Shown: positions 47,896 to 58,262, counted from the stretch's first letter. The stretch is DNA of 64,000 nucleotides from Euphorbia lathyris (GCF_963576675.1 NC_088917.1:30968501-31032500), one strand, 5' to 3'. Translations and numbers: made by a program. Notes: generated from the letters alone by a model not told the origin.

Positions 47896-48235
47896 GATGA
47901 TATGAGGGAGAAGGGAGAAGGAATGAAGAGGGAGTAGGAGATGAATGTTTGTGAAGAGTTGGGGTAGTTGTGAGGAAGGAAAGGGAGAAAAAGGGAGGAT
48001 ATATATATAGGGGAGAAGTGGGGAATCCAAGCAAAGCTCGGATTCCCAGAGGGGTACGCGGGGCGTAAAGGGGCCACGCCACGCGTATCCCTCCCCCTGA
48101 TGTTATTTTATGCAAGAATGGTGAGATACGCGCGGCGTAAATAGGGTTACGCCACGCGTATCGGACCTCCTGTTCCTTTTTTATGACAAAAAGGGTGGAG
48201 ACGCGGGGCGTAAATGGGGTTACGCCCCGCGTATG
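47896..48235. other. Spacer upstream of ORF-C with palindrome pairs
   Basis: Noncoding. Three palindrome pairs at 48055-48088, 48126-48161 (15-bp arms, one mismatch) and 48201-48232 (13-bp perfect arms). The Copia 3' LTR starts at 48236. Confidence 0.78.
48055..48232. repeat. TACGCGGGGCGTA palindrome pairs upstream of ORF-C
   Basis: Three facing pairs, the best being ACGCGGGGCGTAA / TTACGCCCCGCGT around a 6-bp loop. With those at 46289-46542 they bracket ORF-C. Confidence 0.9.
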
Positions 48236-49630
48236 TGTTGGTCCCTGATAATTAGTTCCAAGGGGGGGTTAGGAACTAATATAACTTTTTCTCGTTTTAA
48301 TTAAGCTGACTGGAAGTAATTTTGAAAGTTTAATAACTCTGCTTTTGGTCAGCTTGGTGAGAAATGTTTGAAGACAGCTTTAGTCAGATGTTGACTAAAG
48401 TTGTTTTCTTGTGAGTTAAGAATTTACACTCTTGGAGGTCAGCTTCTAACTCAGCACCACTTATTTACTCAAGGTCAGCTTAGGCAATTTATATGCTGAG
48501 TAAATTTAGCAAACAACACATACAATATAAGAGAGAGTTTAGAGATTACTCAGTACCACTTATCCTGGTTCGGCCTCTCTGCCTACGTCCAGTCCCCAGA
48601 GTCCTCCGGGCTTTTTGAATCCAATACTGAGCTCTTTAACGGTAGAGCACAAACCAATTACAAGGCAGTTGAATATGCAAGAGTACCTTCCTCTATTCGT
48701 CTACTCAACTCCTACTAAGTGCTACAACCCAGCACCTAGATTTCTCTACTGCTGAAATGCTTACAACCAAGCACTCAGTTTTACTCTCTCGATATTTCTA
48801 TTGATCACAGACTTGTTCCTTTGTGAACTAAAGAATACTTTAGATGATTACAACTCAATCTAGCATTTACACATAGAATAGAAACGTGGGTGTAAGATTC
48901 TTTTTGTATTTGAGTGCTTTTGAAACTTTCTCTCTTGTATTTTTCTTTTGATGCTTCAGTGCTTCTTATTATTTAGGTTCTTCGATTGTCCTTTTATAGA
49001 CTAAATCCTGTGGATTTGATCGTTTAAAATGTCTTGACCGTTGCTACCAAAACGGCTCTTTTGGGGAACATTTTCTGGAAATCTTCATACTGCACACCAT
49101 TCCCTGCTTCTGTTTTTCTTCAGACGTCAGGTTGTCTTCTAGCGTCTGTTTTGTTTGTTTGTGCCAGTTGTCTGTTTCCAATAATCCAACGTCCCATGAC
49201 TCTCGGAATCAGTCTTCTTAGGTATCTTCGAGGTTCTAATTATTGGTGCAGAAGATTGGCAGACTTTGTCTTTTAGTAAAACGGATCCTTCATGATGTCC
49301 TGATGAATACTCAGCTTCGTTGGTTCATGCTGAGTTCCTTCAAGGTCAGCTCCGTTTTGTTTAACCGCTCCTGAAGAGGTCTTCAGCTTTAGTCAGCTTC
49401 GTTTTGTTTCTGAACTTTAACTCCACTCAGCTTCTATTCTGTCATGCTGAGTTCTTTTCTACTCAGCTTTGTTTGTGCTGAGTTTTGTCCTGTCTTTTAC
49501 TTTATATATTTTTTGCACTCAAGATTTAACAAACATATTAGTACAATTAAATCAAAACATCTAAATTTAATTTTCTCTTAATCATGGATGATTTTGTCAA
49601 ATCAAAATCTTGTGGAAAGGTGTTTCAACA
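48236..49630 (-). repeat. 3' LTR of the SIRE-like element
   Basis: 1395 bp, TGTTGAAACACC...ACCAACA on the minus strand. The first 450 bp on the plus strand nearly match 58263-58712. It contains many GTCAGC and CTCAGC motifs. Confidence 0.92.
48990..48998 (-). promoter_or_regulatory. TATA box in the SIRE-like 3' LTR
   Basis: TATAAAAGG on the minus strand, about 630 bp from the LTR start. The matching part of the 5' LTR has been deleted, so the upstream promoter is gone. Confidence 0.65.
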
Positions 49631-50041
49631 AACTCCCCCATTTTGATGTTGGCAAAATACATAATTACGGAACTCAGTTTTAAGTTTCCCCATGATTGAA
49701 ATTTTTTGACGTGACTCCCCCGTAAGGGTTGCATTTATTTTGTCTTAATTTTATTCTAAGCCTTTCAAGATCTAATTTCATTAGATTTGTTGCTTTTGAG
49801 TATACTGGCTTAATTTTGGAGAGATGTTGTCTCTTAGTTTAGTTTTAGTGTCTTTTTGAGTTGTTTGTTCAAACTTGATTAGTCAGATATAGGAAGAGAA
49901 AACTGATATTGATTTGGATTTAAAAACAACAAAACAAAGCATAGTATCCTAAACAGTGGATAACAAAAACACACAGATAACAGCAGATAACAGGATATGG
50001 TTTGATATGGTGCCAAATTTCTAGACACAAACTGGCTAGAT
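49631..50041. other. 3' noncoding region and polypurine tract of the SIRE-like element
   Basis: Starts with the polypurine tract (minus-strand AATGGGGGAGTT, 49631-49642) and a stem-loop ATTTTG / CAAAAT (49640-49658). Nothing else is seen before the env-like stop. Confidence 0.75.
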
Positions 50042-52879
50042 TCACTTCTTCGTTCTTTGAGCTGAGGGGTCAACATGAGCAATGCCTTTTCCTTTGCTCC
50101 CAGAGGCAGACGCAGTTCCTAAAGTCAGAGGCTGAGTTTCTCTCTGAGTTCCTCTTTTACTAGTCTCCCCCATTTTGCCATCATCGGGTTGATAAAGGAA
50201 GTTTTTATTCCTGGCGGCAGAGGAGAGGTAGTTGGAATAGCGCTGAAGCCTTTTGGTGCTTTCTCCTAAACAGTCAATTACAGGAACGCTATCGTCTTGG
50301 ACGTGTCTGGGGACCCTAAGAGAACTGCTTATCATGCTAAGGAGACATTCATGTGCCTTGCTCGGACAGGAAATGGAGCTGGTGACCTGACTGTAGGATT
50401 GATGGAATAGTTTTAGCAAAGCAGAGTCATAGAACATGCGTTGTGCATTGTTGATTCTCATGGCTTTCATGATAGCTTGCGAGAAGCTCATGAGCTTTGT
50501 GTTGGATACTGGATCAACATCCATCTGGGCTCGATCAATGTTCAAGAGTCTCACTGCCTCACTCAGTTGATCAATCGTACATTGAGAGGAAGAGGATACA
50601 AGGTCACTGGTACTTGTCAGCTCTGCTTGAATCTTAGTGAAACATTGTTGGAGCTCGGTGGTGGTGACAGATTCTGTATTGCTTGATGGACTGGATTTAG
50701 TTAGCTCAGCATATAGCCAATCTTGCAACTCAGCAGATGTTACAGACTCAGTGTGGGCAGTTGCTCTGGAGGGGGTCAGTTCCGCTGCTAGCTTAACAAA
50801 ATAGTTTTGAAGCTCAGAGGAAGTGACGTACCCTAGATTGACTTCAGATAGCTGTTGAATTTTTCCTTCAAGAGAGTTCAGATGAGTGGCCATAGTAAGC
50901 ACTAATTGAGTCAGTTTGGCCATTTGCTCTTGGTTTGGTTGCTGAGTTTGCACTGCAGTGATAATACTGATCAAATCTTTCAGGCTCCGGAGTTCTTGTA
51001 GAAGTTGAGTGATACCTGTTAGGTGAGAGGGCTCTTGAGTGGATTGGCAACCTTCAGCTTGAGTAGAATGAAAGTCTTGAAGTAGAGACTGAGCTGAAGC
51101 AATGACCCTACGGCCAGACTCAGTTGCATTCAAGTAGGCAAACTTAGCAGCATCGGACTCAGATGCTGGTGCAGGATTTTCCGATGGTGGAGGTGTTGGT
51201 TCCTTGCCAGATTGAGGACCTGGATTTTGAGGAAGTTGTTGAGCTGAGTTGTCAAATTTTTGTGATGGAGGTGGAGTTGAGGTATGAGTTGGCTCAAATG
51301 GTGCAGCTTGACTTGGATTTGTAGGGTTCTTGGCATGTTCCTCATCTTGAGTAACAGTGGCTTGCTTTTCCGCTAGATCTTCTGGTGGAGATTCAGTGGT
51401 AGTTGAGAAATACTTGAACTGAATTGTAGACAAGTCAGTTTCTGGCTCGTCAAGGGGAAAGTCGTTCATGAGATCAAGGTGCTTTTGCGCTTTCTTCTTT
51501 AATCTTCGCCGGGTCTCAGTTTTTGGCGGAGAATGGTCAATTTGAAGACCTTCACTTGACTCAGCAGCAACTGTTCCTTCATCTACAGGTTGCTCAACAT
51601 TACCTTCTTTCCTTGTCTGCTCAGCATCATCATGAGGGTATTCTTCCTCTTCAGTATTACCTTTTTGGTGCTCAACTTGTTCCACATCTTCCTTTTCTTG
51701 GTCAATCTCATGACCTTCAGTTTGAGGAGAGGTTAGTGGTACGACTTCCACTATCTTCAAAGAGTGACCTCTTTTCCTTTTCTTTAGCGGGGTTTCAGGA
51801 GTCTCTTCGTTCTCATCCTCAGGCACTTCTGGCCTCTTTCTTTTCTCAACTTGCTCATCAACTTTGTCAGCTTTGGCTTTCTGCCTTGATGAAAGCCTTA
51901 TTTTCTTTGGAACAGAGTGGATATCCTTGGAGCTAACTTCTACAGCCTTCCTCTTCTTCCCTTTTTCAGGCTGAACTGACTTAGGTGACTCAGTATGAGC
52001 TTCAACTTCTTGTGTAGGCTCAGCTTCAGATTCCATTTCTGCTTGCTCTTCTTCCTCATCCTCCTCAGCATCCCCAGTTCCTTCATACCCCTTCAAAGGT
52101 TGATTATACAATAGTCCATTCAGGAGGACAGCAGTGATTTCATTTCCCAACGAACTTGTCTCATTCACAGTCTCTATTTGCTTGTCCTGTATAATTTTCG
52201 TAATAAGTGAACCCAAATGTAGTTTCCTACCGCTTCGTTGAAGGGCTCCAACTAGAACCACAGGGAGATTGAATGGAGTGGAAGTCAACATGTGCCATAT
52301 AAAGCACTGTTCGAAGTTAGATGCGGAGGAGGCTGAGCTGAGTTTGGGAAAGATAAAGTTAGTCAGCATGAAATGAACCATCTTTTGATCTTTACCCATA
52401 CAGGTACTGGGTATTTCTCCTTTATGATCTTTGGGTTTACAGAACCCCTTTAGCTTCTCAGAAGTAGCTTTAGGTATCTTCTCTTTTGTTGTTCGAAATT
52501 GGATTCCTTCGTTCGGTATCTCTAATAGTGTGGCTAGATAGGCAGGGGTTATAACGATTTTCTGACCTTTCACAGTGGTCTCCAAGTAATCTGAGTCGTC
52601 TGCATCAACTCGTAAATTTGAGTAGAACTCACGTACCAACCTTGGGTAGGCTTTTCCTAGAAGAGAAAAGAGACCTGTCCAGTTGTTTTTCGCAATCCAT
52701 TCACAGAATGGTGTTTCAGTCGATACGAAGCTCGGAGAGAACCACCGGCATTTTAACACCTCCATATTGTTAACCTTCGAGTGAACTTTCAGCATTATCC
52801 TCTCCTTTTCTATTGAAGGACCAGCGTGGTCAGTGGGTGTGTTTTGCTCTTCTGGGGTTTTCTTTTTGCTGGGAGACAT
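50042..52879 (-). CDS. Env-like accessory ORF of the SIRE-like element
   Basis: 945 aa, uninterrupted, from an ATG at 52879. Residues about 40-270 carry the accessory domain also seen in ORF-A, -B and -C: AYPRLVREFYSNL, VITPAYLATLLEIP, MVHFMLTNFIFP and LHLGSLITKII. Next comes a long low-complexity region rich in E, K, P, Q and S with basic clusters (KGKKRKAVE, LKKRKRG) that look like nuclear localisation signals. A coiled-coil-like stretch follows, with three related repeats beginning VTSSELQ, VTSAELQ and VTTTELQ. No signal peptide or membrane segment is evident, so the conventional env-like label reflects position only. Function unknown; nuclear activity is plausible. Confidence 0.82.
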   Translation of the reverse strand: MSPSKKKTPEEQNTPTDHAGPSIEKERIMLKVHSKVNNMEVLKCRWFSPSFVSTETPFCEWIAKNNWTGLFSLLGKAYPRLVREFYSNLRVDADDSDYLETTVKGQKIVITPAYLATLLEIPNEGIQFRTTKEKIPKATSEKLKGFCKPKDHKGEIPSTCMGKDQKMVHFMLTNFIFPKLSSASSASNFEQCFIWHMLTSTPFNLPVVLVGALQRSGRKLHLGSLITKIIQDKQIETVNETSSLGNEITAVLLNGLLYNQPLKGYEGTGDAEEDEEEEQAEMESEAEPTQEVEAHTESPKSVQPEKGKKRKAVEVSSKDIHSVPKKIRLSSRQKAKADKVDEQVEKRKRPEVPEDENEETPETPLKKRKRGHSLKIVEVVPLTSPQTEGHEIDQEKEDVEQVEHQKGNTEEEEYPHDDAEQTRKEGNVEQPVDEGTVAAESSEGLQIDHSPPKTETRRRLKKKAQKHLDLMNDFPLDEPETDLSTIQFKYFSTTTESPPEDLAEKQATVTQDEEHAKNPTNPSQAAPFEPTHTSTPPPSQKFDNSAQQLPQNPGPQSGKEPTPPPSENPAPASESDAAKFAYLNATESGRRVIASAQSLLQDFHSTQAEGCQSTQEPSHLTGITQLLQELRSLKDLISIITAVQTQQPNQEQMAKLTQLVLTMATHLNSLEGKIQQLSEVNLGYVTSSELQNYFVKLAAELTPSRATAHTESVTSAELQDWLYAELTKSSPSSNTESVTTTELQQCFTKIQAELTSTSDLVSSSSQCTIDQLSEAVRLLNIDRAQMDVDPVSNTKLMSFSQAIMKAMRINNAQRMFYDSALLKLFHQSYSQVTSSISCPSKAHECLLSMISSSLRVPRHVQDDSVPVIDCLGESTKRLQRYSNYLSSAARNKNFLYQPDDGKMGETSKRGTQRETQPLTLGTASASGSKGKGIAHVDPSAQRTKK

Positions 52880-53430
52880 TTTTGACGATTTTGAGATTTT
52901 TGGAAAGGAAGAAGTTTGAGTTTTAGGGATTGCAAGAATGAGGAAGGAAGAGTGGGTGTTCTACTATTTTATATAAGTTAATGAGGATCCTAAATCATTA
53001 TCTTGCCGTTTTTCTCCTAGGGACGTTCAATCGTCAGATACTCTGTTCATTATGATATCTTCGGCGCATGAGTTTTTGCCATTAATGTGCGTCTTCCCAA
53101 TGTGTCAGAATTTACACGTGTAGATTTACTTTATTGCTAAAATTCGAATCGTCAACAATATTGAGTGCCTTTTGTTAAGACAATTTTTTCTATCTCCTAT
53201 TAACTCAGCATAGATTACATACTCAGCGTATGTTTTTACTCAGCATGGAGTGACTTGTTTATCTACTCAGCATGGAATGTTTACTTAACTTTTAAGCCAA
53301 CTTAGTATCATTACTTACTACACAGGGTGGCTTTTTCATTTTAAGCTTAGTAGGGAACAAATATTTCACTCAACATGGCATTTGTACAATCATTTAAAGT
53401 TCCACTCATAATTATTCAATACAGATTTAG
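52880..53430. other. Spacer between pol and the env-like ORF
   Basis: Noncoding. It holds five copies or near copies of TACTCAGCAT between 53200 and 53380. The env-like ORF is thus far from the pol stop, ruling out simple readthrough. Confidence 0.75.
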
Positions 53431-56400
53431 TTAGAGTGGATTTGACATACCAATTGTTTCCCTTAGTATGTTGAATTGCTCTCGTGCCAAGGGCTTTGTG
53501 AAAATATCTGCAAGCTGATCGTTTGTTGGTACGTAGGTCAGCTTGATCTCATCTTTTAGTACATGATCTCTGATGAAGTGATGCTTTATGCTAACATGCT
53601 TCATCCTGCTGTGTTGGACTGGATTTTTTGATAGATCAATGGCTCTTTTGTTGTCACATTTGATTTCTATAGTCTTTGTTTTGACTCCGTAATCCTCAAG
53701 CTGTTGCTTTATCCATAGGACTTGAGCAACACAGCTTCCAGCAGCTACATACTCAGCTTCAGTTGTAGACAGAGCTACGGATGATTGCTTCTTGCTAAAC
53801 CAAGATACTAGACAGCTTCCGAGGAAATGACATCCTCCTGAAGTGCTTTTTCGTTCTAGCTTATCTCGTCCGTAGTCAGCATCAGTATATCCAATGAGTG
53901 TAAAGTCATTTGAGGTTGGATACCATAGACCTGCATCAACTGAGCTTTGCAAGTATCTAAAAATTCTTTTTACAGCAGTTAGATGAGATTCCCTGGGGTC
54001 AGCTTGATATCTAGCACAATAGCATACTGAGTATTGAATATCTGGTCTACTAGCAGTGAGATAGAGTAATGAACCTATCATACCTCGATAGAGTTTACTA
54101 TCAACTGACTTACTCTTTTCATCCTTGCATAGGACAGTATCAGTACCCATGGGGGTTGATATTGGTTTGCACTCTTCCATGCTGAATTTCTTTAACATTT
54201 CCTTGGTGTACTTAGACTGACTTATAAATATGCCATTCTTACCTTGCTTGATTTGGAGTCCAAGAAAGAAGTTGAGTTCACCCATCATGGACATTTCGAA
54301 CTCTGTTTGCATCTGTTGGCTAAATTCTTTGCACAAGGATTCGTCAGTAGCACCAAAAATTATATCATCAACATATATTTGTGCAAGTAGGGTATGTTTT
54401 CCCTTTTTCTTAATGAACAAGGTTGTGTCAGCTTTTCCCCTGACATAGTTCCTGGTCAGCAGGAAGTTGGTCAACCTCTCATACCAAGCTCTTGGAGCTT
54501 GCTTTAGGCCGTACAGAGCCTTTTTGAGTTTATAAACGTGATTTGGAAATTTTGAGTCTTCAAATCCAGGAGGTTGATTGACGTATACCTCTTCGTTTAT
54601 AAAGCCATTAAGAAATGCACTTTTTACATCCATTTGGTATAATTTAAAATTCATGTAACTGGCATAGGCACACAGTATACGTATAGCTTCTAATCTAGCA
54701 ACAGGAGCAAATGTTTCTCCATAGTCTATACCCTCTTGCTGACTATAGCCTTGAGCTACAAGTCGGGCTTTGTTTCTAATCACATTCCCATGTTCATCTA
54801 GCTTATTTCTAAAAACCCACTTAGTTCCTATGGGCTTTTGATTCCTAGGTTTAGGTACTAAATCCCATACCTCATTTCTGGTGAATTGATCAAGCTCTTC
54901 TTGCATAGCATTGATCCAATACTCATCTTGCTCAGCATCAGCAAAATTCTTTGGCTCATGTATTGATACGAATGCAACATTGCTGAGGTATTTTCTAAGT
55001 TGATCCCTGGTCATCAGTTTGTTGTTGGCGGCATCAAGAATGGCTTGTTCTGTATGGCCTCTTGGGATCTTTATTTCCTTTGGCAGTGCTGAGTCGCCTA
55101 GAAGAGGTGTTTCTACAATCTCTACAGGAATAGGTTGGCCAGCAAATGTTATTTCAATTTCTTGCTTACCTTGAGTCAGCTCCTGTATGCTTGTCATTGT
55201 GGCTTCCGGTTGATCAGAGGAAGCTGAGCCTGGTTCATCTTCTTCAGGCTGAGCTGACTTACCTGTAGGGTCAGTTTCATCGAACTCAACATGTCCAGAC
55301 TCTTCTACAACTTGAGTTCTTTTATTAAATACTCTATATGCTTTACTGTTTGTTGAGTACCCTAAAAAGATCGCCTCATCAGCTTTAGCATCAAATTTAG
55401 CAAGGTTGTCTTTTGTATTGAGTATAAAACACTTACACCCAAAGGCACGAAAGTATCCAATGTTGGGCTTTCGACCTTTCCAAAGTTCATATGGGGTTTT
55501 CTTGAGTATAGGTCTGACTAGAGCCCTATTCAGTATATAACATGCTGTGTGAACAGCTTCACCCCAGAAGTACTTTGGAAGCCTATTTTCACTCAGCATT
55601 GTCCTAGCTATTTCAACAATAGTTCTATTTTTCCTTTCAACAACCCCATTTTGTTGAGGTGTTCTTGGAGCAGAGAAGTTGTGGTCAATACCACAGGTTT
55701 CACAGAATTCATCAAACTGTTGGTTTTTGAATTCTCCACCATTGTCGCTTCTAATGTGAGCTACTTTTAGGTCTTTGTCATTTTCAAGCTTTCTGATCAA
55801 TGTGGTGAACATCTCAAAGGTTTCATCCTTGCTACTAAGCAAGATGATCCAAGTGTACCGAGAGAAATCATCTACAATAACCAAAGAAAATTTCTTACCT
55901 CCCAAGCTGAGTGGCTGGATAGGTCCGAAAAGATCTAAGTGTAGTAATTCCAATGGCCTTTTGGTTGAGACGATATTTTTACTATGAAATGACTTTTTTG
56001 TTTGTTTTCCTTGCTGACAGGCTTTACATAGTTGATCTTTTTCAAACTTTAATTTGGGTAATCCCTCAACTAATTGCTTTCTAGCTAATTTGGCAAGAAG
56101 ATCCATGCTGACATGCCCAAGTCTTCTATGCCATAGCCAGGAGTTGTCCTCTTTAGATACTAAGCATATATTTTTAGAAAACTGTTTTTCCAAGTTCAAC
56201 ATATACACATTTTCTACATGAGGGGCAGTTAAAATCAATTCATTTGTATTTCCCTCGAGTATTTGACACTTAGTATCATCAAATACAACCCTTCTGCTGC
56301 TCTTGCAGAGCTGAGCTACACTCAGCAGATTGTATTTGAGACCTTTAACTAAGGAGACAAACTCAATGGTTGGGTTACCTCCGATAGTACCTGAGCCGAC

Positions 56401-56556
56401 TATCTTACCCTTCTTGTTGTCTCCAAAGCTTACACTTCCACCTCGTTTAAGCTCTAGTGTGATGAACTGAGTCTCATCACCTGTCATATGCCTTGAGCAT
56501 GCGCTGTCTATATACCATAGTTTTGACTTCTCCACGCATGTCAAGCTGACCTGCAA
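53431..56556 (-). CDS. Copia Pol polyprotein (protease, integrase, RT, RNase H)
   Basis: About 1041 codons, open. Protease [10 protein letters not shown] near residue 17; GAG-pre-integrase zinc motif (WLWHRRLGH...CKAC) near 140-180; integrase core with [13 protein letters not shown] and [11 protein letters not shown] near 205-310; RT with [10 protein letters not shown] and YVDDIIFG near 725; RNase H with [10 protein letters not shown] and STTEAEYVA; and the end [10 protein letters not shown]. The frame has no ATG of its own near the start. It is continuous with gag through a single TAG, so it is most likely made as a Gag-Pol readthrough product. The order fits Copia, and the closest type is SIRE/Maximus. 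Confidence 0.93.
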   Translation of the reverse strand: MQVSLTCVEKSKLWYIDSACSRHMTGDETQFITLELKRGGSVSFGDNKKGKIVGSGTIGGNPTIEFVSLVKGLKYNLLSVAQLCKSSRRVVFDDTKCQILEGNTNELILTAPHVENVYMLNLEKQFSKNICLVSKEDNSWLWHRRLGHVSMDLLAKLARKQLVEGLPKLKFEKDQLCKACQQGKQTKKSFHSKNIVSTKRPLELLHLDLFGPIQPLSLGGKKFSLVIVDDFSRYTWIILLSSKDETFEMFTTLIRKLENDKDLKVAHIRSDNGGEFKNQQFDEFCETCGIDHNFSAPRTPQQNGVVERKNRTIVEIARTMLSENRLPKYFWGEAVHTACYILNRALVRPILKKTPYELWKGRKPNIGYFRAFGCKCFILNTKDNLAKFDAKADEAIFLGYSTNSKAYRVFNKRTQVVEESGHVEFDETDPTGKSAQPEEDEPGSASSDQPEATMTSIQELTQGKQEIEITFAGQPIPVEIVETPLLGDSALPKEIKIPRGHTEQAILDAANNKLMTRDQLRKYLSNVAFVSIHEPKNFADAEQDEYWINAMQEELDQFTRNEVWDLVPKPRNQKPIGTKWVFRNKLDEHGNVIRNKARLVAQGYSQQEGIDYGETFAPVARLEAIRILCAYASYMNFKLYQMDVKSAFLNGFINEEVYVNQPPGFEDSKFPNHVYKLKKALYGLKQAPRAWYERLTNFLLTRNYVRGKADTTLFIKKKGKHTLLAQIYVDDIIFGATDESLCKEFSQQMQTEFEMSMMGELNFFLGLQIKQGKNGIFISQSKYTKEMLKKFSMEECKPISTPMGTDTVLCKDEKSKSVDSKLYRGMIGSLLYLTASRPDIQYSVCYCARYQADPRESHLTAVKRIFRYLQSSVDAGLWYPTSNDFTLIGYTDADYGRDKLERKSTSGGCHFLGSCLVSWFSKKQSSVALSTTEAEYVAAGSCVAQVLWIKQQLEDYGVKTKTIEIKCDNKRAIDLSKNPVQHSRMKHVSIKHHFIRDHVLKDEIKLTYVPTNDQLADIFTKPLAREQFNILRETIGMSNPL

Positions 56557-56562
56557 TTTAGA

Positions 56563-58200
56563 CTATTCATTTTTAGGTACCCAATTTCTTTTGGGTCCTT
56601 TCTTGTTAGTATAGACAGGAGCAAAGTCATGTTTTAACTTATGATGGCATACTTTTATGGTGTGGCCTGGTTTACCACAGAAGTCACAAAAAGGTACCCT
56701 TTGTGGGTTGAACTGAGTATAGTCAGCATTATTGTGTTGGGCATGCCAACATATTGTTGTGGTATGCCCTTTTCTTCCGCAGAAGTCACATTGGACAGTC
56801 CGCTTGTTATGCCAACACACATCCTTTGTGTGTCCCCGTTTTCCACAACAATCACATTGAGTGATTTGCTTATGCTGACTGTTATTTGCGTACTCAGCAT
56901 GGGCTTTATTTCTGTTTAAGCCCTTCCCTTGACTTTGTAATTGTGTGATATCCTTCCTAAGTTTCTTTGACTCAGATTGGACCTCCGTGACAAACTTATG
57001 TAAGATTTGCATATTGGTATGCAAGTCAGAGTTGTCCTCATTGTTGTGATTCTCTTGGTCAGTTTCATCAGAAAGGTCGGCATGCGCAGACTGGGATTGG
57101 TCAGCTCCATCATCTGCCATAAAACATATGTTGGCTGTTTCATTTTGCTCAGCTTCAGATGATGTTGACTCATCACTGTCACTCCATGTGGCTACCATAG
57201 CCTTTTTGCTTCCCTTCTTTTCTTTCTTGAGATTGGGACAGCTTGACTTGATGTGCCCGGTTTGATGACACTCAAAACATGTGACAGATTTCGAGCTGTC
57301 CTTCTTGTACTTGTCGCTTGACTCAGCTTTGTACTTATCATTTCTTCTAAATGATCTTTTGCCATTTCTATCATTTCTTCTGAACAGCTTTTTCATCTTT
57401 CTGGTGAACATGGCTAATTCCTCATCATCGGTTGACTCTGCTTCAGTTGAGTCTGCTTTCATGACAAGGTATTTTTGTTTCTTATCCTCTGATTTTTCTT
57501 TTTCTTTAGCTTCAAAGTTTTTCATAGAGATTTCATGGGTCAGCAAGGATCCTATTAGCTCATCATATTTGTAGGTAGTCAAGTCTTGGGCTTCTTCTAC
57601 GGCTGTTTTCTTTGCCTGCCAGCTCTTGGGCAGACTTCTCAGAATTTTCTTCACTTGTTCTTCTTCAATGAAGTTCTTTCCAAGCCTTTTTAGCTCATTT
57701 ATAAAGTTTGTGAACCTTGCGTTCATTTCTGAGATGTCTTCATTCTCCTTCATCTCAAACAGCTCGTAGAGTCTCATATGTTGATTGACTTTAGACTCCT
57801 TAACCTTGCTTGTGCCTTCATAGGTTACTTCAAGCTTCTTCCAAATCTCTTGTGCTGACTCACAACCTGAAATCTTATTGTATTCTGCAGCATCTAACGC
57901 ACAGTGAAGCATGTTTATAGCCGAAGCATTATTTTGTAGTTTTCTGAGGTCATCCTCTGTCCACTCAGCCTCACTCTTAACAATTTTCTCATTGTTAATA
58001 GTTTTGTATGGCACATGTGGACCTTGAACAATTACAAGCCATGCACTCATGTTTGTGGCTTGAATAAAGTTCTTCATCCTATGCTTCCAGAATGTATAAT
58101 TTGATCCAAAGAATAGGGGTGGTCTAGTGATTGATAATCCCTCAGGGAGTATCTGTGTTGTTTGGTTTCCAGGAAGGAAACGAGTGCTATTCTCACCCAT
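56563..58200 (-). CDS. Copia Gag with four zinc knuckles
   Basis: 545 aa from an ATG at 58200. The N-terminal and central parts match the plant Copia Gag family (YTFWKHRMKNFIQ, EIWKKLEVTYEG, LKRLGKNF). A CCHC knuckle (CFECHQTGHIKSSC) lies near residue 306. Three more lie near residues 446, 470 and 503, each followed by WH or HH, giving four in all. The TAG stop at 56563-56565 is followed in frame by pol. Acidic and Ser-rich stretches separate the first knuckle from the other three. Confidence 0.92.
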   Translation of the reverse strand: MGENSTRFLPGNQTTQILPEGLSITRPPLFFGSNYTFWKHRMKNFIQATNMSAWLVIVQGPHVPYKTINNEKIVKSEAEWTEDDLRKLQNNASAINMLHCALDAAEYNKISGCESAQEIWKKLEVTYEGTSKVKESKVNQHMRLYELFEMKENEDISEMNARFTNFINELKRLGKNFIEEEQVKKILRSLPKSWQAKKTAVEEAQDLTTYKYDELIGSLLTHEISMKNFEAKEKEKSEDKKQKYLVMKADSTEAESTDDEELAMFTRKMKKLFRRNDRNGKRSFRRNDKYKAESSDKYKKDSSKSVTCFECHQTGHIKSSCPNLKKEKKGSKKAMVATWSDSDESTSSEAEQNETANICFMADDGADQSQSAHADLSDETDQENHNNEDNSDLHTNMQILHKFVTEVQSESKKLRKDITQLQSQGKGLNRNKAHAEYANNSQHKQITQCDCCGKRGHTKDVCWHNKRTVQCDFCGRKGHTTTICWHAQHNNADYTQFNPQRVPFCDFCGKPGHTIKVCHHKLKHDFAPVYTNKKGPKRNWVPKNE

Positions 58201-58248
58201 TTTTAGGGATCATCTCAAGATTGTCAAATCTTTGAGTAGTGAGCTTTA

Positions 58249-58260
58249 GCTCTGATACCA
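58249..58260 (-). promoter_or_regulatory. Primer-binding site, initiator tRNA-Met type
   Basis: Minus-strand TGGTATCAGAGC, the common plant Copia primer site, two bases inside the LTR end. Confidence 0.9.
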
Positions 58261-58262
58261 CT

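Noticed and set aside
50042..52879. A true viral envelope glycoprotein
   Set aside because: No signal peptide, membrane segment or Cys-rich ectodomain is seen. The protein is hydrophilic with basic nuclear-type clusters.
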